From: Aurantiochytrium sp. KH105
Lineage: Eukaryota > Sar > Bigyra > Thraustochytrida > Thraustochytriidae
Direction of reading: 5' to 3'
NCBI GenBank assembly: GCA_003116975.1
Contig: BGKB01000137.1
Span: 1-64,000 of the forward strand
Length of the DNA stretch: 64,000 bases
Each line of letters begins with the position of its first letter. Position 1 is the stretch's first letter. Below, one piece after another: positions 1 through 11,376 of the stretch. The position numbers were made by a program, and so were the translations under genes. A model generated the notes under the pieces. The model ran no database searches. It worked only from the letters and a program-made list of their open reading frames with translations, and was not told the origin of the DNA.

Positions 1-1851
1 GTACGCACACCCACGCACGGAACGCATCCCTTGGCGCGATTTCGTTCATTTTTGTACCTCATGTTATGACGAGCGCAGTCTTTCGAGCAACAAGATCGGC
101 GCAGATGGTGCCAAGGCGCTAGCGAACGCACTCGCGAGCAATGAGTCGCTGCAGACGCTAGAGTAAGTCATTGCGACAATGTGAAAGTGGGGCCAGAAGC
201 CCAAGAAGCAACAACAGCTAACCACAACTCACGTACGCACGCACGCATGGGATGCGACGAAATGCAACCCTTGGCGCGAATTCGTTCATTTTGGCGTCTA
301 ATTTTATGACGAGCGCAGTCTTAGGGGCAACGATATCGGCCACGAGGGCGCCACGGCGCTGGGGAACGCACTCGCGAACAATGAGTCGCTCTATATGATA
401 GAGTAAGTCATTGCGACAAAGTCAAAGTGGGGCCAGAAGCCCAAGAAGTGATAACGGCTGACCAAAGCTCAATCACGCACTCACGCATGGGATGCGACGA
501 AATGCAACCGCTGGCGCGAATTCGTTCATTTTGGTGTCTCATGTTATGACGAGCGCAGTCTAAGGGACAACAACATCGGCCACGAGGGCGCCACGGCGCT
601 GGGGAACGCACTCGCGAACAATGAGTCGCTCTATATGATAGAGTAAGTCATTGCGACAAAGTCAAAGTGGGGCCAGAAGCCCAAGAAGTGATAACGGCTG
701 ACCAAAGCTCAATCACGCACTCACGCATGGGATGCGACGAAATGCAACCGCTGGCGCGAATTCGTTCATTTTGGCGTCTCATGTTATGACGAGCGCAGTC
801 TTAGGGACAACAACATCGGCGACGAGGGCGCCACGGCGCTGGGGAACGCACTGGCGAACAATGAGTCGCTGCAGTCGTTAGAGTAAGTAATTGCGACAAA
901 GTGAAAGTGGGGCCAGAAGCTCAAGAAGCAACAGGAACTGACCACAACTCACGTATGCACGCATGCATGGGATGCGACGGGTTGCAATGCTTGGCGCGAT
1001 GTCGTTCATCTTTTCGTCCCATGTTATGACGAGCGCAGTCTTGGGTCGAACGAGATCGGCGACGATGGCGCGACGGCGCTGGCGAACGCACTCGTAAAGA
1101 ACGAGTCGCTGCAGACGCTATAGTAAGTCATTGCGACAAAGTGAGAGTGGGGCCAGAAGCCCAAGAAGAAAGCAACAAGAGCTGACCACAACTCACGTAT
1201 GCACGCACGCATGGGATGCGACGAAATGCAACCCTTGGCGCGACTTCGTTCATCTTGGCGTCTCATGTTATGACGAGCGCAGTCTTCACTGCAACAGAAT
1301 CGGCGACAAGGGCGCGACAGCGCTGGCGAACGCACTCGCGAACAATGAGTCGCTGCAGTCGTTAGAGTAAGTCATTGCGGCAAAGTGAAAGTGGGGCCAG
1401 AAGCCTAAGAAGCAACAAGAGCTGACCACAACTCACGTATGCACTCACGCATGGGATGCGACGGAATGTAATACTTGGTGCGATTTCGTTCATCTTGGCG
1501 TCTCATATTTATGACGAGCGCAGACTTTCGTACAACGATTTTGGCGCAGAGGGCGCTACGGCGCTGGCGAACGCACTCGTAAAGAACGAGTCGCTGCAGT
1601 CGCTAGAGTAAGTCATTGCGACAAAGTGAAAGTGGGGCGAGAAGCCCAAGAAACAACAAGAGCTGACCACAACTCACGCACGCACGCACGCACACTTGGG
1701 ATGCGACGAAATGCAACCTTTGGCGCAATTCCGTTCATCTCGGCGTCTCATGCTATGCCGAGCGCAGTCTTGAATCCAACGGCATCGGCCACAAGGGCGC
1801 TACGGCGCTGGCGAACGCACTCGCAGAAAACAAAACATTACAAACGCTCGA
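1..1851 (+). repeat. Tandem array of LRR exon-intron cassettes
   Basis: Exon starts fall at 79, 319, 559, 799, 1039, 1283, 1524 and 1768, a period of 240-244 bp. Each unit is an 84-nt exon and an intron of about 155-160 nt that begins GTAAGTCATTGCG (one copy GTAAGTAATTGCG) and ends in a GAGCGCAG-like acceptor. The introns resemble one another as strongly as the exons do, which points to recent amplification or gene conversion. All exons have the same phase, so unit gain or loss keeps the reading frame. Confidence 0.92.
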
Positions 1852-4800
1852 GTAAGTCCCAAAGAGGACCCACAGACCGCATCAAATTCCTTCTGACATT
1901 TGGAAATTACAGCATCGCCTACGACAATCCTGCTATCGAAGCCGCTCTCGACCGCAATCGAGCTCTGTACGAACAGAGCCAGACGCCTCTTATGCAGGCG
2001 TGCAAGAACGGCGACATCTCGGAGGCAGAAAAGTTGTTCGTCAACGGGACCCGAATCGACGCGCGGGACACTCTGGGCCAAACAGCGCTGTTCTACGCCT
2101 GCGAAGCCAAGGATGAGAACAATGCCCTTATTGTAGCCAAGCTTCTTTTCAAGCACAGCGTAGGTCTTTCGAGCGAGTCTCTTGGAATAAGGAAGGCAAT
2201 TGGGAATGCTTCTTCCGAGGAACATATGAAGCTGTCTGCCTTCCTTCTTTTTGTACACTCGTTACCGTTAGCGCAGCTGCAAACCAACGCACTGCGAGAG
2301 ATGGTTGTCAAGCTTTACGAGCAGGGCGTGCAGACATTGAAAAAGATTCGCAGTCTTACTTCCGCCCAGCTCGAGAAATTGGGGATATCAAGCTTGCAAG
2401 ACCGCCGTGCGTTGCTGCAAGCGTTTGTAGGTCCTGAGCAAACGAGCAAGCTCAACATTCTTGCCGCGGAGCTGTCCAATGCCCGGGCAAGGCGTAGCGA
2501 GGAAAAGGCTGAACTCCATCCAATGCTACGCGATTTCTTTGCCGAGCAGCTCTCACCCAAGAAACCGATTGCATTTGTTGCAGACTTTGACTCGCAGCAA
2601 GCAGCTGTACCTGAGAAAGAGCAAGCGCTCACCACACTGCAGGAAGCCGTCAAGACAGATCCAGAAAAGGTCCCTGAACGGAACCAGGTGCGGCGCGACC
2701 TTGTCGCGTCTATTCAAGAGACTCTCGCAATATTTTCAGAAACCAAGCTTCAGGAGCTGGAGGGTGATGCAAACGACGTGGCCAACACTTGTCGCAAGCT
2801 CTGGCGAGATATCCTGGGCGAAGCAGAAAACATCGACGATGCAGCGGAGCTAGTGACCTTTCGACAAATACAGAAGGCAACTCGAACCATGATGGAGGCC
2901 ATCAAGGCGTGGGAGGCTCGCCATGATGCGATTGCTGCGCGCGAACGCACCACTGCAGCTCTCAACGCACTAGAAGAGAGCACGAAGCGCCTTGGCATTC
3001 AGTCCACGTTCTTCAAGACGCTGACTTATCCCGAGAGATCACAAGAGTTGGTTTTGGAACTTCAGGATGTGCACCAAGCATTTATTGCGGAGCTCAATGT
3101 CTTGGAGAAAGGCGATCCCATGGCAGATGCCCCGCTCGACAAAGTGCGACGTGCGTTGGCCTGCATGTTCTCGTTTTGCACTTTTACGGTTTCGAGCGTG
3201 GTCTCGCGCGTAAAGGACCTTGGGCATTTGCTCTCGCGCCTCAGGTCTGGACTCACTGAGCCAAACACCGAAAATGCCGAGCTTCTTCTCAAGAGTCTCA
3301 GAAACAAGACAAGAAAGCTTAAGCGTCTTGCTTTCGAGCTCGACGACGCCCGCGAAGATGCCAGAGGAGGTGACGAGGAAGCTCAAGCGAGAGTCGCTGA
3401 CCTGGAGCAAGAAATTGCTCGAATCGGAAGTGCTGACAAACTCGACAGCGAGCTGCGCAAGAAGCGAGCTCGCTTGTTGCGTCATGCAGAAGAGCACTAC
3501 CCGGAGCTGCTCCGAGATCAAGAGTGGCTGAAGCGGCTGGGTTTGGGCGACGACGGAGCACCGCTGGAGCTGTCCAAGCTGGGCTTTTGGCGGACGCCGG
3601 CACGTCGCGAGCACTTTGTCACTCTCAAGGAGCTTGCGTCCAAGCCTGGCAAGTCTGTGCAAAAAGTGCGTGGCCCCGATGGCCGCGATCTCGTGCTCAA
3701 GGCCTTTCATCTCGCCAGCGAGGCGTGGAGCAGTCGCTTTTACCATCAAGTTACGGCGCTTGCACAGATTCAATCGGCCTACCTTGTCCAGATTCAGGGC
3801 GCCTTCATGCAGGATGCACTTGAGGGCTGCATTTTGATGCCGTTTTATTCGGGTGGCGACCTCGCCACGTGGATTCGCGATCATTCGCACGCAGACATGG
3901 CAATTCGTCTGCGCATTGCCATTGGCCTCCTTTCTGGCCTCCACGATTTGCATTCGCGAGGCTTCGTGCACTGCAATGTCAAGCCAGAAAACGTCTTTCT
4001 CGCAAAGGGTCTGTCACCGGTGCTGGGCGACTTTGACGGCGTGCAGACGCACAATGTGACCATGACGCAGCCGATGCAGGCCACCATCATCAAGTACATG
4101 GCGCCAGAACTCTGCAACGGGAATGTCGACAAGGTCGAGCCTGCCGTGGACATGTTCTCTGCGGGCGTGGTGCTCGCGGAGCTCTTTGACGGCTCGGAGG
4201 TGTCTGACGCAATTCAAGCCCTCGTTTCGTCTCTCCAGTCTGCAGATCCAACACAGCGGCCCACTGCACTTGAGGCCTTGCGTCACGAAGCCTTTCAGGT
4301 TGAGCTTGTGAAAGAGGCCTCATGTGTCATTTGTCTCGACGTTTATCCAGTCAGTGGAGGCGTTACTTGCGCTGATGGCCACTTTGCGTGTATAGAGTGC
4401 CTGAGCGAGTCGGTTCGTGCTGCCATTGAGGCTCACTCGCACGTCAAGGTATTACGAGATGGAAGCGTATGCTGTGTTGCGCCCGACTGTGAACTCCTTG
4501 TTTCTGGACGAGCCATTGCATCCGCGGTTCCAGACGGGGATCTTTCAGCTCTACTCGCCATTGTGCGCGCGCAATTTGAGCGAGACGCCGCAGCCGAACA
4601 AGAGCGTCAGTTCCGTGATCGCGTCGACGCAGCACTTCGCGAACATGAGTTGGACCAGACGACGCAGAATCACATTCGCACGATCCAGAATGAAATTCTC
4701 GCCATGTCGTGCCCGCGCTGCTCGACAGTCTTTGCTGACTTTGATGGCTGCTGTGCTCTCAAATGTGGCGCTTGTCCATCCTACTTTTGCGCGTGGTGTC

Positions 4801-5057
4801 TGCAGGATACAGGCAATGACGCAGACGCTTGTCATGAGCACGTTGCAGCATGCGCGTCAAAGCCTGCTGGCGAAGAAGGCCCATTCTTAAGCGATGTTGC
4901 TGTTGTACAGCAAGCGTGGGCTCGGCTTCGTGCACAACGTCTTCGTCGCTACATGGCAGAGAAAATCAAGGACCCGGGCATGCGTGCCCTCGTTCAGCAG
5001 AGACTGCGCCCTCTCCTAACGCCGGATATTGTTGGCGACAACTTTAGGTTCGAATGA
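1..5057 (+). CDS. LRR-ankyrin-SAM-kinase-like-RBR protein, 5' end outside window
   Basis: Eight phase-2 exons of 84 nt (79-162, 319-402, 559-642, 799-882, 1039-1122, 1283-1366, 1524-1607, 1768-1851) each encode one 28-residue LRR of the RNase-inhibitor/NLRC3 type. All have GTAAGT donors and CAG acceptors. They splice in frame into a last exon 1913-5057. That exon encodes two ankyrin repeats (about 1976-2155), a SAM-like helical segment (2300-2440), a long coiled coil (2460-3530), a kinase-like domain (3620-4310) and RING/IBR/RING zinc clusters (4318-4860). In the kinase the HRD motif reads HCN and DFG reads DFD, while an APE motif is present, so it is probably a pseudokinase. RING1 starts CVIC. 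RING2 has CPRC, then a DGCC segment that keeps the cysteine expected to be catalytic in RBR ligases. I infer an intracellular receptor-like E3 ligase with the LRRs as sensor. The repeat array probably continues left of the window. Confidence 0.85.
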
Positions 5058-6163
5058 GAGATGCCGAGAATTTGCTTGCATTAAAATTTTAATTAAAATT
5101 AAATGGAATCGATTTGATGGGCCACATCCTGTTGCCTTGCTTGTGTCTCGCCATTTCGTGGGCTCATCCTTCTGATGATAATCTCGTCGGAGTGTGGAGC
5201 AAAGAGTTCCTGCATGGCTTGCTCGCACGTTCGGACGGGCTTTGTGCGTGAGCGTACAGACAGGCCTTTGTATGCAAGTCTTGTCATCTCTTTCACAAGT
5301 GCTCATTGTGTTGTGAAGATCACAAGGAGAAGAGTCTGACACCGCTCACCATTGGCATGCAGAAGGTGCGTTATCCCCATTCCTACGTGCTTTTTTCCAA
5401 GTTGCCATACGGGGCTCAGTTCTCGAAACGCGTATCGTGCCCAAGCGTTCCTCGATCGATTTGTCAGATTCTGACATGGCCCTCAAAAGCGAATGCCGGC
5501 ATTTCTCGTCCTTGTGCTCGTGCAGCGCGCTGCTGATCCTCAAGTCTGGCAGAGCCACTCTGTTTGTTTAGAGTGCCCCCCGCCACAGCCACAGCGGCCA
5601 GTACAGGCAGCTTCCTTGGGAGGGGTGCGCGTGAAGGCAGGATAGGGGTGCGCGGAAGGGCGTGTTCTTGGGGTGTGCGCCTGCGCTCATCTGCCACTGC
5701 GCGATGACTTGGAGAGAGGCTTTCCAACCGCCTGGCCGAGGTCGCCAGCCAGCCAGCAGCAACACAGATGCGAAAGGTTGCTATTCCGTCGTTGGGCGGC
5801 AGCGCCGCGCGCAAGAAAAGGTTAGAGAAGAGAAGAGGAGAGTTGCGGTTGCGAGGGTCGTTTCGAGACGAGCGCGGCACGCCGCGATAACCCCGGCGAC
5901 CCTATGTGAGTTCACGGAAAGGGTCAAAGAGTTCAAGTGCGCAACAACGTCGGCCCACGCACGCACTTGTTTGGCCATGCAAGGTGAGCTGAGAAAGAGC
6001 ACGTCAAGAGGCCGTTGCCGTCCCCGATGTCTATGATTCGGTTCCACCGGATGCGATTAATCTCGTTCTCTTCAGTCTGCCTAGCGGTCCGAGCGCGTTC
6101 GCCTACGTGGAAGTCTGAATGAGCCTGCAGCGCAAAAAGACTCACCGAGCTTGATTTGACCAG
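5058..6163. other. Intergenic spacer between the two paralogues
   Basis: An AT-rich stretch right after the stop (about 5080-5105) fits a 3' end. The rest has no reading frame that looks like a protein. The part next to 6163 ends in a TTGACCAG-type acceptor, so an intron of the downstream paralogue, or decayed coding sequence, may lie here. Confidence 0.4.
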
Positions 6164-8059
6164 CTCTGCTACCAAGCAACTCGGCTTCTTCATCATGCCC
6201 AAGAGCAAGCTGTCCGTCTCATCGAAGAAGCTTTGGCGGACGGGAGTGAAGTCGAGCTCGAAAAGCTCAGAAAGGAATTTGATCCTGAGAACGTGCTTGA
6301 CAGCTTTCAAAAGCTCTGCCGCGCTCTTATCAGTGAAGCGCCCACGCTCGACCTTCCAGCGGATGATGTGATTACCCCTGAGCGCGTTCGTGAAACTGTG
6401 CAAAAAGCCCACAATGCCCTCAAGGCATGGATGGAGCAAGCTGACGCACGGCCTGCGTATGAGCGCACAATCGCCGCGATGGACAGTCTGGAAGAAGTTG
6501 CTTCAAGCAAAGGTATTTCTTCCATATTTACCACGTTTCTCATGCACCCAAAGAAAAGACGCGAGCTTGAGCCCAGCATTCGAGCCATTGAAGACGCACT
6601 TACAGAGGAACTCAATGTCCTGTGTGCTGCGGATGCGGATGCGGATGCGGATGCGGCGCAAGATTCTGTTCTCGAGGCAGTCAAACTCGCATGGGTAAGT
6701 CTGACCGCGTTCTACGAGCGTTTTCTGGCGTTTAGCATCATGCGCCTGAAATCCGCAGCAATGGAACTTGGGCAATTGCTCTCGCGTCTGAAGCCCGGTC
6801 TCTCGTCGCCGAGCACCAAAGACATAAAGCGGCTCTTCGATATTATTCAAAGCAAGACTAGAAAGCGCAAGCGTCTTGCCCTCGAGCTTGGAGAGGCCCG
6901 TGAGGATGCTAGGAGAGGCACGGAAGAAGCTAAGGCGAGGGTGATAGGTCTTGAGGGAGAGCTAACTCAGATCGAGAGCGTCTACAAGCTTGACAGCGAG
7001 CTTCGCAGAAAGCGCGCACGCCTACAACGCCATGCGGAGGAGCATGCTCCCGAGCTTCTCTGTGATCGAACGTGGCTTGAGAGCATCGACGTGACTGATC
7101 CCGCCACTCAAAAAGTATCTGAGCTGGGGCTTTTGCTCTCAAACGCGATGCGCAAAGATTTCCAGGAGCTCGCGGACCTTGCGTCGAGTCCTGGAAAGTC
7201 TGTGCTTCAAGTTCGCGACTCGGACGGCCGCGTCTACGTGCTAAAGTCTTTTCACCTTGCAAGGGAAGAGTGGAGCAGTCGATTTCACCGCCAAGTCACA
7301 GCGCTTGCTCAACTCCAGTCGGCCTATATTGTGCGCATTCAGGGCGTGTTCATGCAGGATGCGCATCGCGGCTGCACTTTAACGCCTTTTTACGAAGGCG
7401 GCGATCTTGCTACTTGGATCGTCAATAATCCCCATGCAGACTTGGCGACGCGCAGACGCATTGCTATCGGTCTTTTGAGCGGCCTGCACGATCTGCACTC
7501 GCGAGGCTTCGTTCACTGCGATGTCAAGCCAGAAAACGTTTTTCTCGCAAAGGGTCTGTCACCGGTGCTGCGCGACTTTGATGGCGTGCAATCGCACAAT
7601 GTGACCACGGCCCAGCCTTTGCAGGCGACCATCAAATACATGGCGCCCGAGCTGCGCCACAGAAATGTCGACAAGGTAGCGTCTGCCGTGGATATGTTCT
7701 CTGTGGGCGTGGTTCTCGCGGAGCTCTTCGAGGATACAGAGGTATCTGACGCAACTGAATCGCTTGTTTCGTCTCTCCTATCCGCAGACCCAAGCCAGAG
7801 GCCGACTGCACTCGCAGCCTTGCGTCACGAAGCCTATCAGGTCGAGGCTGTGAAGGTCGTCTCGTGCACAATTTGTCTTGACAATTGCCCAGTCAGTTAT
7901 GGCGTCTCTTGCACTGACGGCCACTTTACTTGCAAAGAGTGCCTGAGCGACTCGGTCCGCGCTGCTGCTGACCCCCAGGCCCACGTCCAACTTTCGCAGG
8001 ATGGAAGCATGCGACCAGATCCGCTCGATGTATCACTGACAAAGACTGATCACGGATGA
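6164..8059 (+). CDS. Truncated paralogue of the upstream kinase-RING gene
   Basis: The reading frame opens after a stop at 6152-6154, and a CAG at 6161-6163 could be a splice acceptor, so 6164 is a provisional start with no ATG. The product aligns end to end with the coiled-coil and kinase part of the gene at 1-5057, and long nucleotide stretches are nearly identical (about 7505-7590 against 3960-4045). It lacks the LRR, ankyrin and SAM parts. Its kinase loop reads HCD, keeping the catalytic aspartate that the neighbour lost, and DFG again reads DFD. RING1 begins (CTIC, then the C-x-H-x-C-x-C part), but the protein then diverges and stops after about 15 unrelated residues, losing IBR and RING2. 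A run of GCGGAT units (about 6637-6660) adds alternating Ala-Asp. It may be a functional kinase-only gene or a pseudogene. Confidence 0.6.
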   Translation, partial: LCYQATRLLHHAQEQAVRLIEEALADGSEVELEKLRKEFDPENVLDSFQKLCRALISEAPTLDLPADDVITPERVRETVQKAHNALKAWMEQADARPAYERTIAAMDSLEEVASSKGISSIFTTFLMHPKKRRELEPSIRAIEDALTEELNVLCAADADADADAAQDSVLEAVKLAWVSLTAFYERFLAFSIMRLKSAAMELGQLLSRLKPGLSSPSTKDIKRLFDIIQSKTRKRKRLALELGEAREDARRGTEEAKARVIGLEGELTQIESVYKLDSELRRKRARLQRHAEEHAPELLCDRTWLESIDVTDPATQKVSELGLLLSNAMRKDFQELADLASSPGKSVLQVRDSDGRVYVLKSFHLAREEWSSRFHRQVTALAQLQSAYIVRIQGVFMQDAHRGCTLTPFYEGGDLATWIVNNPHADLATRRRIAIGLLSGLHDLHSRGFVHCDVKPENVFLAKGLSPVLRDFDGVQSHNVTTAQPLQATIKYMAPELRHRNVDKVASAVDMFSVGVVLAELFEDTEVSDATESLVSSLLSADPSQRPTALAALRHEAYQVEAVKVVSCTICLDNCPVSYGVSCTDGHFTCKECLSDSVRAAADPQAHVQLSQDGSMRPDPLDVSLTKTDHG

Positions 8060-8189
8060 GTGTTGTTTTGCCACTGCCGCGTGGGCCAACAATTAGGCGG
8101 CTTATTTTGCCACCGAGATTGTCTTTGAGCCAATCGTTGCTCTTGTGACTCGAAACGCGGCACCATGCACTTCGCCTGCAATGTTCCAA
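7940..8189 (-). pseudogene. Antisense P-loop NTPase-like fragment
   Basis: Read on the minus strand, 8061-8102 gives a hydrophobic beta strand followed by GPRGSGKTT, a good Walker A motif, and then a helix-like LIRD. The frame is open from 8189 to 7926. The C-terminal tail of the plus-strand paralogue is exactly the reverse of the codons after this P-loop, so the two fragments were probably joined by a rearrangement. No Walker B motif or complete ATPase domain is visible. It may be a remnant of an NTPase gene, or a chance motif. Confidence 0.35.
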
Positions 8190-11100
8190 CTTGTGCCTCA
8201 GAAAACTCGGGCTTGGCTAGCTTGGCCTACACACAATCGTTTACCTGTGTTCGGCCAGAAAGCAAAGTTCCGCAGCGCCAGACAGCTTTCCTTGAGCACA
8301 AAAACCTAGGTGTCGGAAAAGGTTGGTTCGATCTTCTGCCTGAGAGTTCGTCCCAGCATTCATCTACCTTGATGACAGCACAGCACTCCTCATCCTCCAC
8401 AAGTAGACCGCCGTGCACCCGCGCCGGCACGATGCAATGGGTCCTTGTATGTTGCGCAGCGCCCTGTGGGTGCAGCACTCGGGCTCGACAGTTCACTCCG
8501 CCTCGAAGAGATCGTCCTTCGGGTTACCGCAGTCGCTCGTAGGCCTCGTCCTCCGTCATGGGCGGCAGACCATGGTCTCGTCGGACGGCTTGCGCACGTG
8601 GGTTTGACATACTTCTAGTCTACCCCCATATCCCCTGAAGGAGAACGAGCCACATAGGTGAAAGAGGGGGTCACGGCCGAGTCTTGGGAACAAGCACGGG
8701 TGCTAAGCGCGAACGAGGACGCGACGCGAGGGCTTGGGCGGCCGCGCGCATGCGGACGAGGGGAGCGCGGACGCCCACCTTCAGGGCCAAAAAGATAGAG
8801 ATAGAGAGAGATAAGGAGAGAGACCTGCGGAAAGAACCCGCGCCGAGATGGCGGCAAACGTGACCGCGCCGGCGGGCTTTGTGCAGACCACGACGGAAGC
8901 CCAAGGTCGTTGATGACGAGGCCGTGGCCGCACAATTGGCTGGCTGGCTGGCTGACTGTCTGGCGAAAGTGATCCAGACCCTGCCCTCAAGCGTGGTCGA
9001 CCATATGCAGACTGAGACAGAACCTCGAGTTCTGGACGAAGTGCCTTGCTCATCATTCACGATCACCATCCACACGACAAAATCATAGCCGGGCAGTTGA
9101 TCGAAGTGATCCAACCATGACTCTGCTAAGTTGTCGCAACGGAAACGAAGACCAATAAAAGGGCACAGACCTCCCTGCGATTGACGTTTCTGTCGCCGTG
9201 TACAGGCATTGCAGGGGACGAGGCTCATTCTGCCGGGCGTCGGCCAGTCTCCTCATCGCGCACAGGATCAAGTTGGCGCCGCGCCCGCAAGCCTGTTGCG
9301 CCCGCCAGCCCGCCAGCTTTCCGCTGCCGAGACTACCTGCACCGCGGGCGGGCAGGAAACTGCGGACGGGAAAGCCTTTCTTCATGCCAGACGGAAGTCG
9401 CGCGCTTTTTGGCGCTGCATGCTAGAACGTCGAAAACCTCGACCACGCTGGCATGATGTTTTCACGCGGTCTGAACTTTTTTTGTTGTCCACGGTCTTCG
9501 AAGACCCGGCATTCGCGGACCGCAGCGATGGGTGAATGCCGGACTAGGCCCCAGAATGGGGCCAAATTATGTGCAGCCGCGGAAAGGAGAGAAAAGGGAA
9601 AAGAAGGGGAAAGGATCGGGTAGTTCTACGCGACTGATGAATCCCCCCTCTAGGCAATTTTTGACTTCAAAACTTTTTACCTTTTTTTGAAGTTTTGCTA
9701 TGATTACTATGGAGGGCCATCAAAATTTCGAAATATTGTGCTCAGTAGAACAACATAGCACGAAATTAGGGACACATACAATGTGTCTTTCTAGTGGACC
9801 TCACAGCTGGCCTGCATTTTCTCCCACAGACCTTACGAGGGTGCTCCAGTGGCACTCCTCTCAATTTCGTGTTACGCATGGGCAAAACTCCATGCGCAAC
9901 ATCCTCACATCTTAAGGTTTACCTCACAGCTTCCACTGGCAGAGAGGCCTTCTTCGTCCTTGGCGGTTGACCTTGGCTGGGGCGTGGCAGCAGCGGCAGT
10001 AGACAGGAAAAAACCAATCGCTGCAAGGAGACAGACATCACACGCCCCAAGCACGCATCTACGTATGGTGGGCGCGCAATCAGCGCGCCCCGCAAGGGGG
10101 CCGCGCGCAGCCTCTGAAGACGAAGAAGGCGAAGAGCCGGCTTCCGACACGTGAGACAGCTCACCACGTGATGGGGATGACGACGGCGATAACGATAGCG
10201 ACAGCGAGGCTGACGTGCAAGAAGATGAAGTCACCTCCACGGGCAAGCGGCGCACAGTCAAGCTTCGCGACACAGAGAAGAATCGAGTGTCTGCTCTTTG
10301 CAAGGAAGTGTCGAGAATCAGCATGAAAGATGCTCAAGCAGCCTATGTTTCTTTCAATTTTCGAGCGTGGATCTTCGAGCACCCGAGGCGGCTTTATCTG
10401 ACTTGTGAGGAAGTATCCGCTCGCCCTTGCGCGATTTGGTGGTCATCCAAATTATTGAGTGAAGACCGCCATGCTGGCTGAGCCAGGGTCATTTTTTGGG
10501 CATCGGCCATGGCGTAGTCAAGATCATCTCGATCCCAGTCGATACTGTACAGTCTGCCGGGAGACGAAAACAGGTAGTGGGCATCAGGATAGCAATGACT
10601 GTAGCAAGCCCAGGAGGATGTGGACCATGGAGGAGCTCAGGGTGCTACGTTGAAGTCACTTCAAAAATGTCTCTGTACCGTGGGTCTTGAGCCCTCTTTG
10701 CAAAGTTTCAAGTAAGGACGGAGTTCTCATGAACTCCTACTTGAGCCTGCTCGAGAAAGCATTTGAGAGGAACGTTAGGGCTCAGTTCAAATTCGTTCAC
10801 AGAAGCCATCGATGCGGGCGGCGGCACAGCAAAATTGGACTTCGACTGCAAGCTAGTTTCAAAGAGCTTCACCAACTGTCAACTGCTGATGCTTGACCTC
10901 TTTTGTGATGAAAGTCTTCGTGGAGATCCTTCAAGAAAATAACGGGACTCACAAGGACGGCTGTGCGTTTGTATGTACACACTCTGGGAGNCCAGCGATG
11001 CGATGCATCATGTGTGCACTCCTTTACGACGGCAAGATCCTCTGCCGCCGCTGCTGCAACACCAAGTATCACGTCGGCATGTCCAGCGCACCACCACGCG

Positions 11101-11376
11101 CAAGTTCGAGACGACGAGCAGAACCCCCTTCGAGGCACGCCTCGAGCTGCGCAATGGCGCGCAGAACTTTGACGATAGGCCTCATGAATCACCCGCGAGC
11201 GCAACGCGAGCGCAACGCGAGCGCAACGCGGGCGCGTGCTCTGTCTCGTCTCTCCTTTGGCTACAGACCCAGAACGACGCTCGCGGACGAGGGAAGGGGA
11301 AGGGGAGTGCTCGTGCACGCGCGCGCGCACAAGCAAGAAGGGGAGGGAGAGAGAGAGGGGAGCGCTCGCGCGCGCG
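8190..11376. other. Gene-poor region with decayed coding-like pieces
   Basis: No intact gene was found in about 3.2 kb. Short stretches look like eroded coding sequence: on the minus strand near 8480-8590 an acidic TEDEAYERL-like piece is broken by stops and a shift, and on the plus strand at 10161-10480 there is an acidic then basic segment. Near 11190-11232 a short GC-rich unit repeats three times. One undetermined base (n) sits at 10991. The last 200 bp before the next gene are purine-rich. Confidence 0.4.
10161..10481 (+). pseudogene. Coding-like acidic segment, possible gene remnant
   Basis: The frame is open and reads Asp/Glu-rich (DGDNDSDSEAD), then Lys/Arg-rich, then helical. It has no convincing start, domain or neighbouring exon. 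I do not recognise it. It could be a relic of a nuclear protein gene or a chance frame. Confidence 0.2.

Noticed and set aside
3039-3971. 310-codon minus-strand frame opposite the first kinase gene
   Set aside because: It is antisense to conserved kinase and coiled-coil codons, has no domain, and arises from the GC-rich codon bias of the real gene.
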